Positions 53,856 through 64,000 of a DNA stretch of 64,000 nucleotides are shown here, one piece after another. This stretch comes from Schistosoma mansoni (taxonomy: Eukaryota; Platyhelminthes; Trematoda; Strigeidida; Schistosomatidae). Below the pieces are notes generated by a model. It searched no databases. It saw only the letters and a program-made list of their open reading frames with translations, and had not been told where the DNA came from. Location of the stretch: the NCBI RefSeq assembly GCF_000237925.1, contig NW_017385989.1:620001-684000 (forward strand). The letters run 5' to 3'. The position numbers and the translations under genes are program-made. How positions within the stretch are numbered: the stretch's first letter is position 1; each line of letters begins with the position of its first letter.

Positions 53856-54290
53856 ATATAACGTAATGATATCGTCAATTAGAGGACAGTGAATTATCGA
53901 CCGGATCAATGATCCACAAACCCGTACGAGCAGTCTAGAGTCCTTATCGATCCTTCTTCCTGACTAGCTCTGCCTGTTGAGACCAGAACACAAATCTCAG
54001 CCCCCACGATATGAATCATGTATTTCAAACGTACTGGGTTTATATACAAACTAAACAGATCAAATCACACCATAAAGTAGATCTAGCCAAAAGTGGCTGT
54101 GAAATGTGGGAGACTGTAATTAATAGACCGTACATAACTTAAAAACGGTAAGTCGTATCATAATAGTCTATAGGTTGAAATGAAGCTTATAATAAGGGGA
54201 ATATGATTATGCATAGGTTAGTTACTTAACAATTATACAATAAAAATATATGTACAGTATTAGACCATAAATAAATTATGTAATATATAC
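53856..54290 (-). repeat. Diverged solo LTR of the 9389-element family
   Basis: Contains acgagcagtctagag and ttagttacttaacaattatac, reverse-complement counterparts of the 9389 LTR. The limits are approximate. Confidence 0.6.
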
Positions 54291-54309
54291 GGATTAAATC
54301 AGAATTATA

Positions 54310-54445
54310 ATTTTTCTGGCTAGCGTCTTTTTAGGGACTTAGTTTTCTACGGGATGGGGTCGCTAACCCCATGCCTAACCCTCCTCCTTTATCCGGGCTT
54401 AGGATCGGCAGTAGCCCCCTGAGGAGCTACAGGCGGAGTTAGAAG
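54310..54445 (-). mobile_element. Short retroposon made only of an RTE 5' leader
   Basis: 136 bp flanked by gaattata on both sides (54302-54309, 54446-54453). On the minus strand it begins taactccgcctgtagctcct, contains the same two hairpins as the leader of the mini-RTE at 2419-3272, and ends at ccagaaaaa, an A-run internal to the RTE. No protein-coding part of the RTE is present. Confidence 0.7.
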
Positions 54446-54582
54446 GAATTATATTTGATGTGAATGCTAAATATGCCATTCAAACATATATATAAACAGC
54501 GAAAATGGCAACAAATTTTATCATCTTAGGTCAACAATACAAACTATTAATCATTTTGTGGAGATTTTAGTAATTTTTCATT

Positions 54583-54762
54583 CATGAGTCAATTGAAGCT
54601 AAACCACCATGGAAAACCTGGAAGCACGGAACGACCGTTTTGGTCCTATTGTGGAACTCCGCAGCAGTGCTCATTCACGATCCTACCTCGCGAGATTCAA
54701 ACCCAGGACCTATCAGTCTCGCGAGCGAACGCTTAACCTCTAGACCACTGAGCTGGCATCCA
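54583..54762 (-). mobile_element. tRNA-headed SINE (family B), copy 2, decayed hammerhead
   Basis: The A box (agctcagtggtctagaggtt) and B box (gggtttgaatc) are clear. The core reads CTGCGGAG and the GAAA has become CAAAA, so the ribozyme is dead. Confidence 0.8.
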
Positions 54763-54769
54763 TTTGTTC

Positions 54770-55260
54770 CACTTAATTTCTGAGTTTATTCAAATGATAC
54801 CGGAGATGATCAAACTTCGTAGGTTAAACAATCCATATTAAGGAATTAAACAAAATGACAATTTCTAAGTTTTATCGTACCCAAAACAGATTTAATCTCA
54901 AATAGTATTTTGAAGAAAGTATACACGATTGATTACTTCATCAACTAGTCAACTTTTGAACATCACTCCGAAGAATTTTATCGAAGAAGATGAACTACTT
55001 TATTAATAAACAGTAGTAAAGCATTTTGTTTGAAAATAGTTGCACTGTTTAACGTGTTATATTTAATAAACATTTGTCTCTGTGAAATACTTTTAAAGGC
55101 TATGGAAATATCATTATTTATTGATTAATGTGTGTTATTTGTCTGCATTTTGAAAATTCATTTCCACCCAGTCTACTTCACTTTTTCAGTTCTTGATTGT
55201 TTTAAAGCCTGTACTTAAATAATGAAAAGTCGAAAAAAATTAATTAAAGAAAAAAACATC
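54770..55260. other. AT-rich spacer
   Basis: Nothing recognised. Confidence 0.4.
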
Positions 55261-55264
55261 AAAA

Positions 55265-55596
55265 AACTTCCTTCACAATTGATTGATCACTGGGTGGTGA
55301 TCAATGTCATGCATGTCAAGTTCTTCTTGGTGCTGATCGAATGCTATCGATCAATTTGCAATGTGGCCACTAGTCTAGGTGGCTCGACACTGCGTGCACT
55401 ATGTTAAGATAGGATGGTGGTTAGAGGTGATCAACAGGAAACCCTGGACCCGGGTTTCGTGCTACTGAGCACTCATCAGCAAGGTGTACCTGTAATGTTG
55501 AGGGAACTGGTGCTCCCTGACGGATTCGATTCTGTATCATTCATCTTCACAGTCAGAGACGTTACCAATGAGCTATTCGGGCTGCAACCGACTTCC
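55265..55596 (-). mobile_element. tRNA-headed SINE with hammerhead (family C)
   Basis: On the minus strand: cggttgcagcccgaatagct with an A box (tagctcattggtaacg), a B-box-like gaatcgaatccg, the hammerhead, then a ~180-bp 3' part with a 9-bp palindrome (attgatcac/gtgatcaat, 55282-55305). The head-to-ribozyme order is the same as in families A and B but the sequences differ. A single copy in this window, so the limits are approximate. Confidence 0.7.
55441..55485 (-). ncRNA. Hammerhead ribozyme, intact (family C)
   Basis: Stem I accttg/cagggt (6 bp with one G-T pair). Canonical core CTGATGAG. Stem II gtgct/agcac with loop cagt. GAAA, stem III accc/gggt, and cleavage triplet GTC. The core is the classical sequence without variation, making this the best hammerhead candidate in the window. 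Confidence 0.85.
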
Positions 55597-55909
55597 TTGC
55601 TTTTCTTGAGGATTATGGTCAAAAGGCAAGTTTAAGGAACTTTCATCATTTCAGTATCATTTAGTCAAGGACGGAAGTTTTAAGTCATGTATCTAAGCAG
55701 CTTAAGTGTAAGGTCGACAGATTTGGTAGATTTTATGCTCACTCTCATAACCTTAATGACATTCACTACTATACTAATAATGATCAGCTAGTTGATAGTT
55801 CTCTGATATTTTCAAATTTCTACGAAAAAAATCTAGATGTAACAGCTAACTGATTTCTGAAGAGTACTTCCTGAAAAAATATTTGTTTGTTATTCTCAAA
55901 GTTGAAACC

Positions 55910-56000
55910 ATGAGTCAATTGAAGCTAGACCACCATGGAAAACTTAATATGGGACTCCTCAGCAGTGCGCATCCACGATCCCGCCTCGCGAGATTCAACT
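55910..56000 (-). mobile_element. SINE (family B), copy 3, internally deleted
   Basis: Keeps CTGAGGAGTCCCATA but then jumps to the ttttccatggtggtctagc end, losing the GAAA half of the ribozyme. It is flanked by inverted caaagttgaaac/gtttcaactttg. Confidence 0.7.
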
Positions 56001-56069
56001 CATAGTTTCAACTTTGAAAATACTGAAATCTCCACAAAATCCCTTTCTGTTTGTTATTCATTTTTGTAT

Positions 56070-56155
56070 TAGTTGTTTGGATCTTCCCATTGATGTTTAG
56101 GACTGCGATTGATCTGTCTCTTACTGACATCTCTGTTTATAATATTTGCTTGTTA
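56070..56155 (-). mobile_element. Sm-alpha SINE (family A) 5' fragment
   Basis: The reverse complement of the family A start (aaacatcaatgggaagatcc) lies just before the left repeat of the Penelope element. Confidence 0.6.
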
Positions 56156-56195
56156 TATTTTTTGTTTTTAACCATGAAACGATTTCCTTTAACTA

Positions 56196-56375
56196 ATTTC
56201 TTTTCAATTAGTTTTTCATCATGGCTCTACACTAATATGCATATATGATTTACAATAATTAAATAACACTCATGGAGTAGATACGTTACGTAATGATTAT
56301 ATAATGACATCGATTATAAACTAACATTAATTGGAAGAGAAGGATTAATACTAATCAAAGTTATTATTCGAAAAT
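56196..56375 (+). repeat. Left inverted repeat of Penelope element
   Basis: Includes aataacactcatggagtaga and tggaagagaaggattaatac, found as the reverse complement at the right end. Confidence 0.88.
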
Positions 56376-56385
56376 AATAGATTCG

Positions 56386-57873
56386 TTGAAACAAATCAAA
56401 CAACAGGGTTTTATCTCAGAAAAAGTGTTCGAAATGTTAAAACCTACAGGAACGAGTACACCCAGGTTATATGGCTTGTCAAAAATACATAAAAGTGACT
56501 TGCCCCTTCGACCCGTTTTAGATATGAATAACTCAGCCTACCACACTATAGCAAAATGGTTAGTGCAAATTCTCAAACCACTCCACAAGGAAATTGTTAA
56601 ACATAGTGTCAAGGATTCCTTTGAATTTATCAATAATATAAAAAATCTATCGCTCAAGAATAAATTTATGATATCATTAGATGTAACGTCCCTATTCACC
56701 AACATTCCTCTACTTGAAACGGTAGATTTTATTTGCAATGAATTAACAGAGAGGAACTTAGAAACGGTAATTCCCGTATCCGCAATAAAACAGCTAATTC
56801 TTAGATGCACAATGAATGTTCAATTCCGATTTGACAATGAGTATTATAGACAATTGGATGGGGTAGCCATGGGGTCACCATTGGGCCCTATACTGGCAGA
56901 CATTTTTCTGGCAAAACTAGAAAATGGTCCACTCAAAGACACAATTAGCCATCTAACATCATATTGTCGCTATATAGATGATACCTTCATAGTATTAGAA
57001 AAAGAACATGAAAAGGAGAACATCCTTAATATATTTAATAATATCCACCCATCAATTACGTTTACACTAGAAGAAGAACAGAATGGTAGTATATCGTTTT
57101 TAGATGTCCAACTAACCAGAAGAATAGACGGAACATTAAAAAGAGGATTACATAGAAAATCTACAGTTGGACAGTACACTCATTTCTATAGCGCAGTACC
57201 AATGAAATACAAAAGAAACCTAATAAAGATCCTAACTCATCATGCTAGAATGATTTGCTCTGATGACATTATTTTAGATGAATTGGCTAATATTCGAAAC
57301 TTGCTTAGTAGGAATGGGTATCCAATGAAATTCATCGACAAACATATGACGGAGACGAAAAGAAGGACAAAGGTACCTACTGTTCCGAAGAAGGTACTGT
57401 TCCTAAAGTTACAATTCTTAAATGATGCTACTGAAGAAATCTTGACACAGAGGTTAAGAAGGGCAGTACAGAAAACATTTAATGCAGCCCGACTTAGTAC
57501 CGTCTTCTACAACCGCTCCACAATAAGAACTGTTAATAAAGACAGATTGCCTGAATTCGCCACATCTATGTGTATTTACCAATTCAACTGCTCCTGTGGA
57601 GCCAGTTATATAGGGCGTACAATTCGGCAAGTTCGTCAACGAATAACAGAACACCATCCGTCATGGTTGACTAAAGGACAGGTAAAGGGGATTAAGAGTT
57701 CTATTCTCGCTCACTTGGTGGACACAGGTCATCATGTTGAACTGAATAAAGCTTTTAAGGTTATCTACCATATTCCATCAAATTTGCCACATGGTTTACG
57801 AGCTCGTCTATTGCACATAGCTGAAGCCATCGCAATTCATATCCACAAACCGAACCTTTGTATCCAAAAGTAG
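56386..57873 (+). CDS. Penelope-like reverse transcriptase / GIY-YIG endonuclease
   Basis: 495 codons open. The reverse transcriptase starts in its first motifs (RLYGLSKIHKSDLPLRPVLD), with catalytic aspartates in SLDVTSLF (residue 99) and YIDD (196-199) and the GVAMGSPLGPI block at 159-169. The endonuclease (about 390-490) has CSCGASYIGRTIRQVRQRITEH, then HLVDTGH and HIAEAIAIHIHKPNLC. It keeps the GIY-YIG tyrosine, the arginine, the late glutamate and the asparagine. Full Penelope proteins have a few hundred more N-terminal residues, missing here. The open frame starts at a TTG with no ATG in place, so this copy is 5'-truncated although its enzyme core is undamaged. Confidence 0.9.
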   Translation: MKQIKQQGFISEKVFEMLKPTGTSTPRLYGLSKIHKSDLPLRPVLDMNNSAYHTIAKWLVQILKPLHKEIVKHSVKDSFEFINNIKNLSLKNKFMISLDVTSLFTNIPLLETVDFICNELTERNLETVIPVSAIKQLILRCTMNVQFRFDNEYYRQLDGVAMGSPLGPILADIFLAKLENGPLKDTISHLTSYCRYIDDTFIVLEKEHEKENILNIFNNIHPSITFTLEEEQNGSISFLDVQLTRRIDGTLKRGLHRKSTVGQYTHFYSAVPMKYKRNLIKILTHHARMICSDDIILDELANIRNLLSRNGYPMKFIDKHMTETKRRTKVPTVPKKVLFLKLQFLNDATEEILTQRLRRAVQKTFNAARLSTVFYNRSTIRTVNKDRLPEFATSMCIYQFNCSCGASYIGRTIRQVRQRITEHHPSWLTKGQVKGIKSSILAHLVDTGHHVELNKAFKVIYHIPSNLPHGLRARLLHIAEAIAIHIHKPNLCIQK

Positions 57874-58103
57874 TTTGTACAACCACTCTCGCTACCTTGG
57901 CCATCGGTATAGCGGAGTTTGTAGCATAATTTCGGTAAACAATTATCTTATTCCTTCCAATTTTTTTGTATTTTGTATTTTACTTATTCTCTTCATTCGT
58001 CTCTTGATTCTTACATAACTACTATACTACTGACCATTCATCAAAATATTTTGTTAGTTCTTTCTTCTCTTTTTTATATGTTATGCAACGTAGCAACAGC
58101 TTG

Positions 58104-58283
58104 ATTTTCGAATAACTACTTTGATTAGTATTAATCCTTCTCTTCCAATTAATGTTAGTTTATAATCGATGTCATTATATAATTATTACGTAACGTATCT
58201 ACTCCATGAGTGTTATTTAATTATTGTAAATCATATATGAATATTAGTGTAGAGTCATGATGAAAAACTAATTGAGAAGAAAT
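58104..58283 (-). repeat. Right inverted repeat of Penelope element
   Basis: Reverse complement of 56196-56375. Confidence 0.88.
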
Positions 58284-58289
58284 TTCTTC

Positions 58290-58725
58290 GCTCGATTCGT
58301 TCCTTTTTAATTAACAAATGTCAAAATGGGAATTTTCACTTTAACTAATTTGATGAACAGTAATCATGTGCACACTACCGATTATCAGTTCTAGATGAAT
58401 TTCCGATGTTCTATTGGGAGACTGTGATTTCCAGATTTCAAACATGCTGAGAATAAGAACGATACAATTGATAGGATCAAACGAATTTCATCCCAGATTG
58501 TGTATTGACTGAAAATAAATTTTAGGATCATTGAAGTATTGCTTGGATTCCTAAAGTTAGCCCATTAACTGAGAAAAATAAAGTTTCTGTGCTTCATCCT
58601 ATCTACAATTATGAATGATTACTGACGAAGAGTTTAGAATCAGATCAAAACAATTAATTAATCTTCCTTAGTTGTTGAAAATGGTCCACTAATTGAATTT
58701 ATTATATGATGAAAACGGTCTTTCA
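58290..58725. other. Unassigned spacer
   Basis: Nothing recognised. Confidence 0.4.
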
Positions 58726-58728
58726 GTT

Positions 58729-59040
58729 AAGCAAAGATGGGTAGTGGCTGGCAGTGGAATCTAGGATGCGCGTTTTGTCCTTTTCGTGGCTCGTCAGTTG
58801 GATGTACCTACATCTCAGAGTTGATTTTCACTCTGGTACTCGAACACAGTACCGTTTGCTTCAAACGCCATCGCATTATCCACTTAGCTACTGGACCCTA
58901 TTGACCACTTGCTTGTACAATGAGGTGAAGTTTAAATCCACTTGGTATTGTTTATTTGTATCTTCCCATTGATATTTAGGATTGAAATTGATCGGTCTCT
59001 TATCGGCATTTGTACAGTTTCTGTCTTCGGTATGATTCAA
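58729..59040 (-). mobile_element. Sm-alpha-type SINE (family A), decayed hammerhead
   Basis: Near full length on the minus strand. The core CTGACGAG is kept, but GAAA is changed to AAAA and stem II is altered, so it should not cleave. Confidence 0.8.
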
Positions 59041-59044
59041 GACT

Positions 59045-59710
59045 CCATATTTGTTCATGATTTTTCCACTTAGTAGATAGATTGGGTCAATTTCGATAGG
59101 TCGATTGATTGCTGATTGATCTGAGTGTCTGTCCATCCAAAACCTAAACAATTTCCAAGTTTAACGTGCGCTGAATGTGTGATGTAAATGATCAATAGAA
59201 GGAAATCTCTTAATTGTTTTATTCACAGAACCCATCTTGTAACAAATAAAGAGTATTGATAAGTCTATCTAGAAATTATAGGTACATAATGATAACGATA
59301 GCTGGCAATTATAAAAAAACTTATAACCCACATGCACTGTTTATAATTTTTTCTAGTCTAGTCGAGGGAAAGTTGAATGAGGTCGGAATTTTGAATCAAA
59401 AGAATCTTAATACAGTAAGTAGACCTCTCAGACCAATATTAATACTATACAAATAATGTGGTGTATACTACTTATACTAATAGATATGAGTAGTATGTAG
59501 CACCAGTCAGAAGTGAAATGGCTGCCAGCCCAAGATTAAATTGAAGAAAACGGGAAGGGAAACAGAGATCAATTAGAATAACAAAAAATTGGAAGAATCA
59601 TGTAGTAGACATAGGACAGATTGTGGATTCGCCTGTATCTGATCACGCAGACCTTGTACTCGAAACATATAATCACAGTAATGAGATAGACGAGTCAATA
59701 GATCAGGCGG
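59045..59710. other. Unassigned spacer
   Basis: Nothing recognised. Confidence 0.4.
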
Positions 59711-59715
59711 TAGCA

Positions 59716-60192
59716 GATACATATGCGCCTTACAAATCTCATTTGATTTGTGTGAGGTCTGTGATACTGCTCGGGTGCCCAAACCGAAACAGGTGGTTTT
59801 TTAGGGGGTCACACCCGGAGCCTTTGACCTAAAGATCTGATCCACAAGGTAGTGGAGCATCGTGAGGAGATGCAGTCCCATGGTAGCCGGTGACCAACAA
59901 TTGGTTCATACGCCATTCGTTCCTTCAGGATACTGGAGCCCATGTGTACCGTTGGTCTGGAATCAAGGTCTTCCAACTTCCCTGGGTGGATTTTCCGTGT
60001 CCACCAACCCGGTTAAAGCGCTGGACATTCGCTTTTCGTCCTCTCCATTTCGTAAATAACACCCCCGCTGAGAGAAGGCAGTGAGTAGGACTTCCTGGTA
60101 GAGGCTATATATGCGTGGCCATATGAGAGCATTTCGAGAGGGAGAGCGGACTCTCCTCACTCTCGGCTGTACCAAGGTATTTGGGGGCAGAC
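59716..60192 (-). mobile_element. Family D retroposon (copy 10)
   Basis: Runs from ccaaatacctt at its 5' end (60192) to the ggcgcatatgtatctg region. The A-rich tail is missing. Confidence 0.75.
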
Positions 60193-60835
60193 ATAGGACA
60201 ACTGAAGGAACATGTGTAAATAATGTATTTAATGTATGGTTTTCATTATTTTACCACAATCATACCAATCAGATAGTTACAGGAATGAAGATGTTTTTTC
60301 TCTTCAGTCAATCAATCCCCTGATTATTATAACTGATCTAATTGTTCATTCGTGTTCTAATCAATAAATTTAGAAATACATTTATTTCCTCTTCCCCCCA
60401 TCTTAATCGTAAGTACCATATATGTTCCTCAAAAATTATCCTCATTCCATTGACTTATTATGAGTAGTAGAATGATTAGCTATCGATCAATTAGGACGCG
60501 AGATGTTCATTGGTTAGTTAATTCCGACTTATGATGGTTGTCATGATTGTATGACCTTTAGTCACTATAATAATAATAATAATGCGTAAATATGGACATA
60601 GACGACAGTTGTTTACGAATTCATTTCTCTTTTTTATTTCGATCTTTCCATACCCTGTGTACATTCACTTTCTTCCTTATTTAGTCGTTCGTTCATTTAT
60701 TTGTTCATTGTCTTTCTGATGTACATAGTACACATTCAATATACTACTTAAATAAGTATAAAAAAAATGAACAAGTAGACAATAGTGGATGTGTTGCTCA
60801 ATTTCGTGGATCGATTGAAGTTAGACAATAACACC
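60193..60835. other. AT-rich spacer
   Basis: An (AAT)n run near 60570. No gene. Confidence 0.4.
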
Positions 60836-60837
60836 GT

Positions 60838-61012
60838 TGGATGCCGGGTCACTGGTCTAGAGGTTAAGCGCTCGCGCGTGAGACTGATAGGTCCTGGGTT
60901 CGAATCCCGCTAGATGGGATCGTGGATGGGCACTGTTGAGGAGTCCCATAATAGGACGAGACGGCCGTCCAGTGCTTCCAGGTTTTCCATGGTAGTCTAG
61001 CTTCAATAAACA
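60838..61012 (+). mobile_element. tRNA-headed SINE (family B), copy 4, decayed hammerhead
   Basis: A box gtcactggtctagaggttaa and a perfect B box ggttcgaatcc. The ribozyme region keeps paired stems, but the core is TTGAGGAG and GAAA is GAGA, so it is inactive. It shows the tRNA-like origin of the family best. Confidence 0.83.
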
Positions 61013-61014
61013 GT

Positions 61015-61420
61015 CATTTCAAATCATTGCTTCATACAGTTGTTAGCAATCTCATTAAATCTGTTGTTCATATAACAGTCAAAGACAATGAAATCACTAA
61101 ACGAATTTAAATTCAAGTCTAAATAGAAAGTGACAGAATGTTATACCAGCAGTTCCTACAGTTGTTGGATACATTGAGAACATCTATTTCAGATACTAAT
61201 TTACTTTAGTGATATAGCCAACTATCAATCACTTGATGAATATATAAAGTGGTCCCACAACACTACTTCGTTGATATACTAACCAGTCCCAATACAGATA
61301 ACGTGGAATGTGTTCTGAATGATTTGCTGCCAAAAGTGCTTTGATTTAAAAAAAAACTCAAGATATACATATGTTTATTATCAAAATGTGGATTTGTTGA
61401 AATGGTAGTAATTTAATAGT
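61015..61420. other. Unassigned spacer
   Basis: Nothing recognised. Confidence 0.4.
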
Positions 61421-61423
61421 TGA

Positions 61424-61606
61424 AGTTATGAATCGATTTGAGCTAGACCACCAATGAAAACCTGGAAGCACTGGACGGTCTCTTAGTCCTAGTATGGAAC
61501 TCCTCAGCGGTGCGCATTCACGACTTCTCACAAGGAACTCGGATCCAGGACCTTGGGTCTCGCTCTTGAATACCTAACCTGTAAACCATTGAGCCAACAT
61601 CCAACA
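61424..61606 (-). mobile_element. tRNA-headed SINE (family B), copy 5, decayed hammerhead
   Basis: Core CTGAGGAG kept, but the GAAA side reads TAAGAG and stem II is damaged. The A and B boxes are diverged, so this is an old copy. Confidence 0.75.
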
Positions 61607-61609
61607 GTA

Positions 61610-63582
61610 TTAATGTCTAACTTGAACCAATCCACAATATTGAGCGACCGTCCACCACTGTCTTTGAGTCGATAGTGCAACCAGCGTTTAGGTTATTAGC
61701 ACCATTCAGTCCTTCAATTAAATCATAACCATTCAACATATGATGAAGTTAACCTTTCAGTTACTGATGTTTCAATTTTTGTAATGAAGAGTTTGTGTGG
61801 TTTTCAACCTATTTTAGCCACTAATTCGACTTAATCTTTATCAAACCTTTAAATGTAATACTATCAGTGATATTATTCATTGATAATACCTCCTTCTAAA
61901 TTTTCATTCTATTTTTCGTAAGGCAAACAAACGAACCATGACTTCAGATTTTGCTTATGTCATTTTCTAAGAAAGAAAATGAGGAACTTCACAAGTGAGT
62001 ATGATCTCAGTCAATATCTGATAGGTAACAGAAAGTTTTGATACTGTCTAATTCCAGTGAAGAATTTTCAAAGTCTCGACCCGAATCATCTACCCAGATT
62101 GGCTACTGACACTATTCACACTCAAGGATGAATAGTGATTTTTGAAATGGAATTAAGAAAATGACATACTAGTGAACACTGGTATGATTTAATCAGCGTT
62201 TACCGGCATCCGGGGCTAATAAATTTCTTTAGATAGTTTGCAGTCATGAACGCAGATCGTTTACTGACTGCCTGTCACAAGAGGTCACTCCTAACCTGAA
62301 CACCCTGGTAGGATTATCGCTGACTGAAACGCTTGTTAGACTTTGATGGGAAACGTTAGTTCCTTAATGATCACAAATGTAACTTGCTAACGAGTACCAA
62401 CTAAGATGAAATCGAGATTTATGGACTCTTATTTATTCATTCTAATCCCCTCATATGGTTCATTAGTTCTCAATACCACTTAGAAAATAATACAATATGA
62501 ATGCGATTGTAGATTTGATTGGAAAAAGCCAAGTTGTATAAGCTTTAAAGATACAAGTGAATTTTCTGAAATATGGTACAGAATTCAGTCTGAAATCAGT
62601 AAATACTTCTACAGAGATTTAGTTCACTAATCTGTAAGAAAAGCAATATCTAGTCATATTATCAAAGTTCAGTCAAGTGAGACAGCCGCTAGAAATCGAG
62701 AAGCAAATGATGATACTAAAATGTGGACCTTGGAGTATAATGTGAGTTGGCCCAAGGGAGAGACGAATTAATGAAGATGAATAGTGAAAGGATAAATTTC
62801 TCCGAGTACCACCGGTTCCTTCAAAATTATAGGTATACCTTGCTGGCCAGCGCCATATAGCTCCAAGAAAGGTCTAAAATTCCCTATCGAAGATATTTAA
62901 AACCTGAAATTGACAACCTCATTTATCGATTTATCGCTTAAGACCAGTACTATATGTTTAATCTCAACATAGCATATTCTGTCGTTCTACCATACGCAAG
63001 TAATGTTTCGAAAAAATCTCCTATTGAAAGCCTATTTTTATAGACCCCATTTCACCCCCATAGAATAAACACAACAGATTTATGAGTGGCATTGTCATTT
63101 TTTGGCTGTAAGGAAGACATCTAGTCTATTACACAAGTGATGTTAGTTGTCAGGGGCTAAAGGAACACTGAATATCAGCTAAGATGTCATCATCATCATC
63201 AACTCACCAGGGTTAATTAGACTTTCGAGGTAGGCGAAGTTATCAGTACACTCGGTCATTGCACTCACTATCATTAGTTCATGTGTTAATCCAGACCAGT
63301 CTTAAAGTAACATTTATCATTCGACAGAAATGCATTCCAAACATGCTGACATTGCACATTTAAAGAGATCAGAAGACTGTGAAGATAATCACTCATAAAC
63401 CACATCATAAAACGTGAGAGATTCAGGGTTTGTGGAATAACTTCAAAAATCTCACTTTTACTTATATTGAGTTATTTTGGTAAATTATTCATTCATTTTG
63501 AAGTTAATAATATTACTAAAGTAGTATTGTACGTTATCATCAGTCCTCGAATAGATCAGGTTTCAGCATAAACTGACATTAG
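61610..63582. other. Long stretch without recognisable features
   Basis: About 2 kb of AT-rich DNA. I see no exon, RNA gene or repeat family. Confidence 0.4.
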
Positions 63583-63782
63583 NNNNNNNNNNNNNNNNNN
63601 NNNNNNNNNNNNNNNNNNNNNNNNNNNNNNNNNNNNNNNNNNNNNNNNNNNNNNNNNNNNNNNNNNNNNNNNNNNNNNNNNNNNNNNNNNNNNNNNNNNN
63701 NNNNNNNNNNNNNNNNNNNNNNNNNNNNNNNNNNNNNNNNNNNNNNNNNNNNNNNNNNNNNNNNNNNNNNNNNNNNNNNNNN
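63583..63782. other. Assembly gap (200 N)
   Basis: A placeholder run of exactly 200 N; true size unknown. Confidence 0.95.
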
Positions 63783-64000
63783 AGTTTGGAAGGAAAGTAG
63801 GGTTGTGTGAACAAACCAAGACCTGACATCAGTGGATGAATGTACTACCTGTTTGAGTGAACCATGTAGATAGTTGGAGGCTACGTGATTAGGATTTGGA
63901 TGATTATCGTAAGCAGCAATGATTAGAGAGTTTGATTGAGATTGTGACATTTTATTGTATTGAATTAACAAATTACTACAAATTGTATATTGTACATGTT

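Larger units (their letters stand above)
56196..58283 (+). mobile_element. Penelope-like retroelement with 180-bp inverted ends
   Basis: 2,088 bp bounded by inverted repeats (56196-56375 and 58104-58283) that agree except at a handful of bases. Between them is one long frame with Penelope-type reverse transcriptase and a GIY-YIG endonuclease. Penelope copies are known to carry terminal repeats in direct or inverted order and to be 5'-truncated on insertion. No target-site duplication was evident. Confidence 0.85.

Noticed and set aside
58740-58815. Active hammerhead in the Sm-alpha copy
   Set aside because: The GAAA element has lost its G and stem II pairing is altered.
60846-60912. A tRNA gene (strong A and B boxes)
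   Set aside because: No acceptor or anticodon stem closes properly, and the segment is the head of a SINE with a ribozyme-like region downstream.
1-64000. CRISPR array, prokaryotic operons or ribosomal RNA genes
   Set aside because: No regularly spaced short repeats, no prokaryotic gene arrangement and no rRNA-like sequence; the window is eukaryotic.

Overview
This window looks like nuclear DNA of a blood fluke, very probably Schistosoma mansoni or a close relative. It is AT-rich and carries tRNA-headed SINEs with hammerhead ribozymes (Sm-alpha type), RTE and CR1 LINEs, a Penelope-like retroelement, Ty3/Gypsy LTR elements of the CsRn1/Boudicca kind, and host genes with a very short 5' intron. 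Two 200-N assembly gaps (7309-7508 and 63583-63782) and a stretch of BAC-vector polylinker (16331-16384) show that this is a draft assembly.

Only two host genes can be supported. A ribosomal protein L18 gene lies on the minus strand (14350-14998, two coding exons seen). A small WW-plus-BAG-domain co-chaperone gene lies on the plus strand (40876-44338, three exons). Its 2.96-kb second intron is packed with retroposons.

Layout. 0.7-6.5 kb: pieces of RTE LINEs, including an 853-bp mini-RTE with target-site duplications. 6.5-11.2 kb: two short non-autonomous LTR elements and Penelope debris. 11.3-13.9 kb: an unclassified repeat, Penelope debris and a Sm-alpha SINE. 14.3-15 kb: RPL18. 15.6-17 kb: retroposon copies around the vector remnant. 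17.9-22.1 kb: a near-complete CR1 LINE. 22.1-32.4 kb: older, rearranged CR1/SR1-like LINEs with nested solo LTRs. 33.6-39.1 kb: a young-looking Ty3/Gypsy element with matching LTRs. 40.9-44.3 kb: the WW/BAG gene. 44.5-64 kb: ribozyme-bearing SINEs, RTE tails, solo LTRs, and a 2.1-kb Penelope element bounded by 180-bp inverted repeats.

The most interesting theme is self-cleaving RNA. Three SINE families carry hammerhead motifs, and one copy each of two families keeps a full core with paired stems. In addition, a ~0.5-kb retroposon present twice begins exactly, just inside its target-site duplication, with a fold that resembles the HDV-like ribozyme at the 5' end of trypanosome L1Tc. All ribozyme activity is inferred from sequence.
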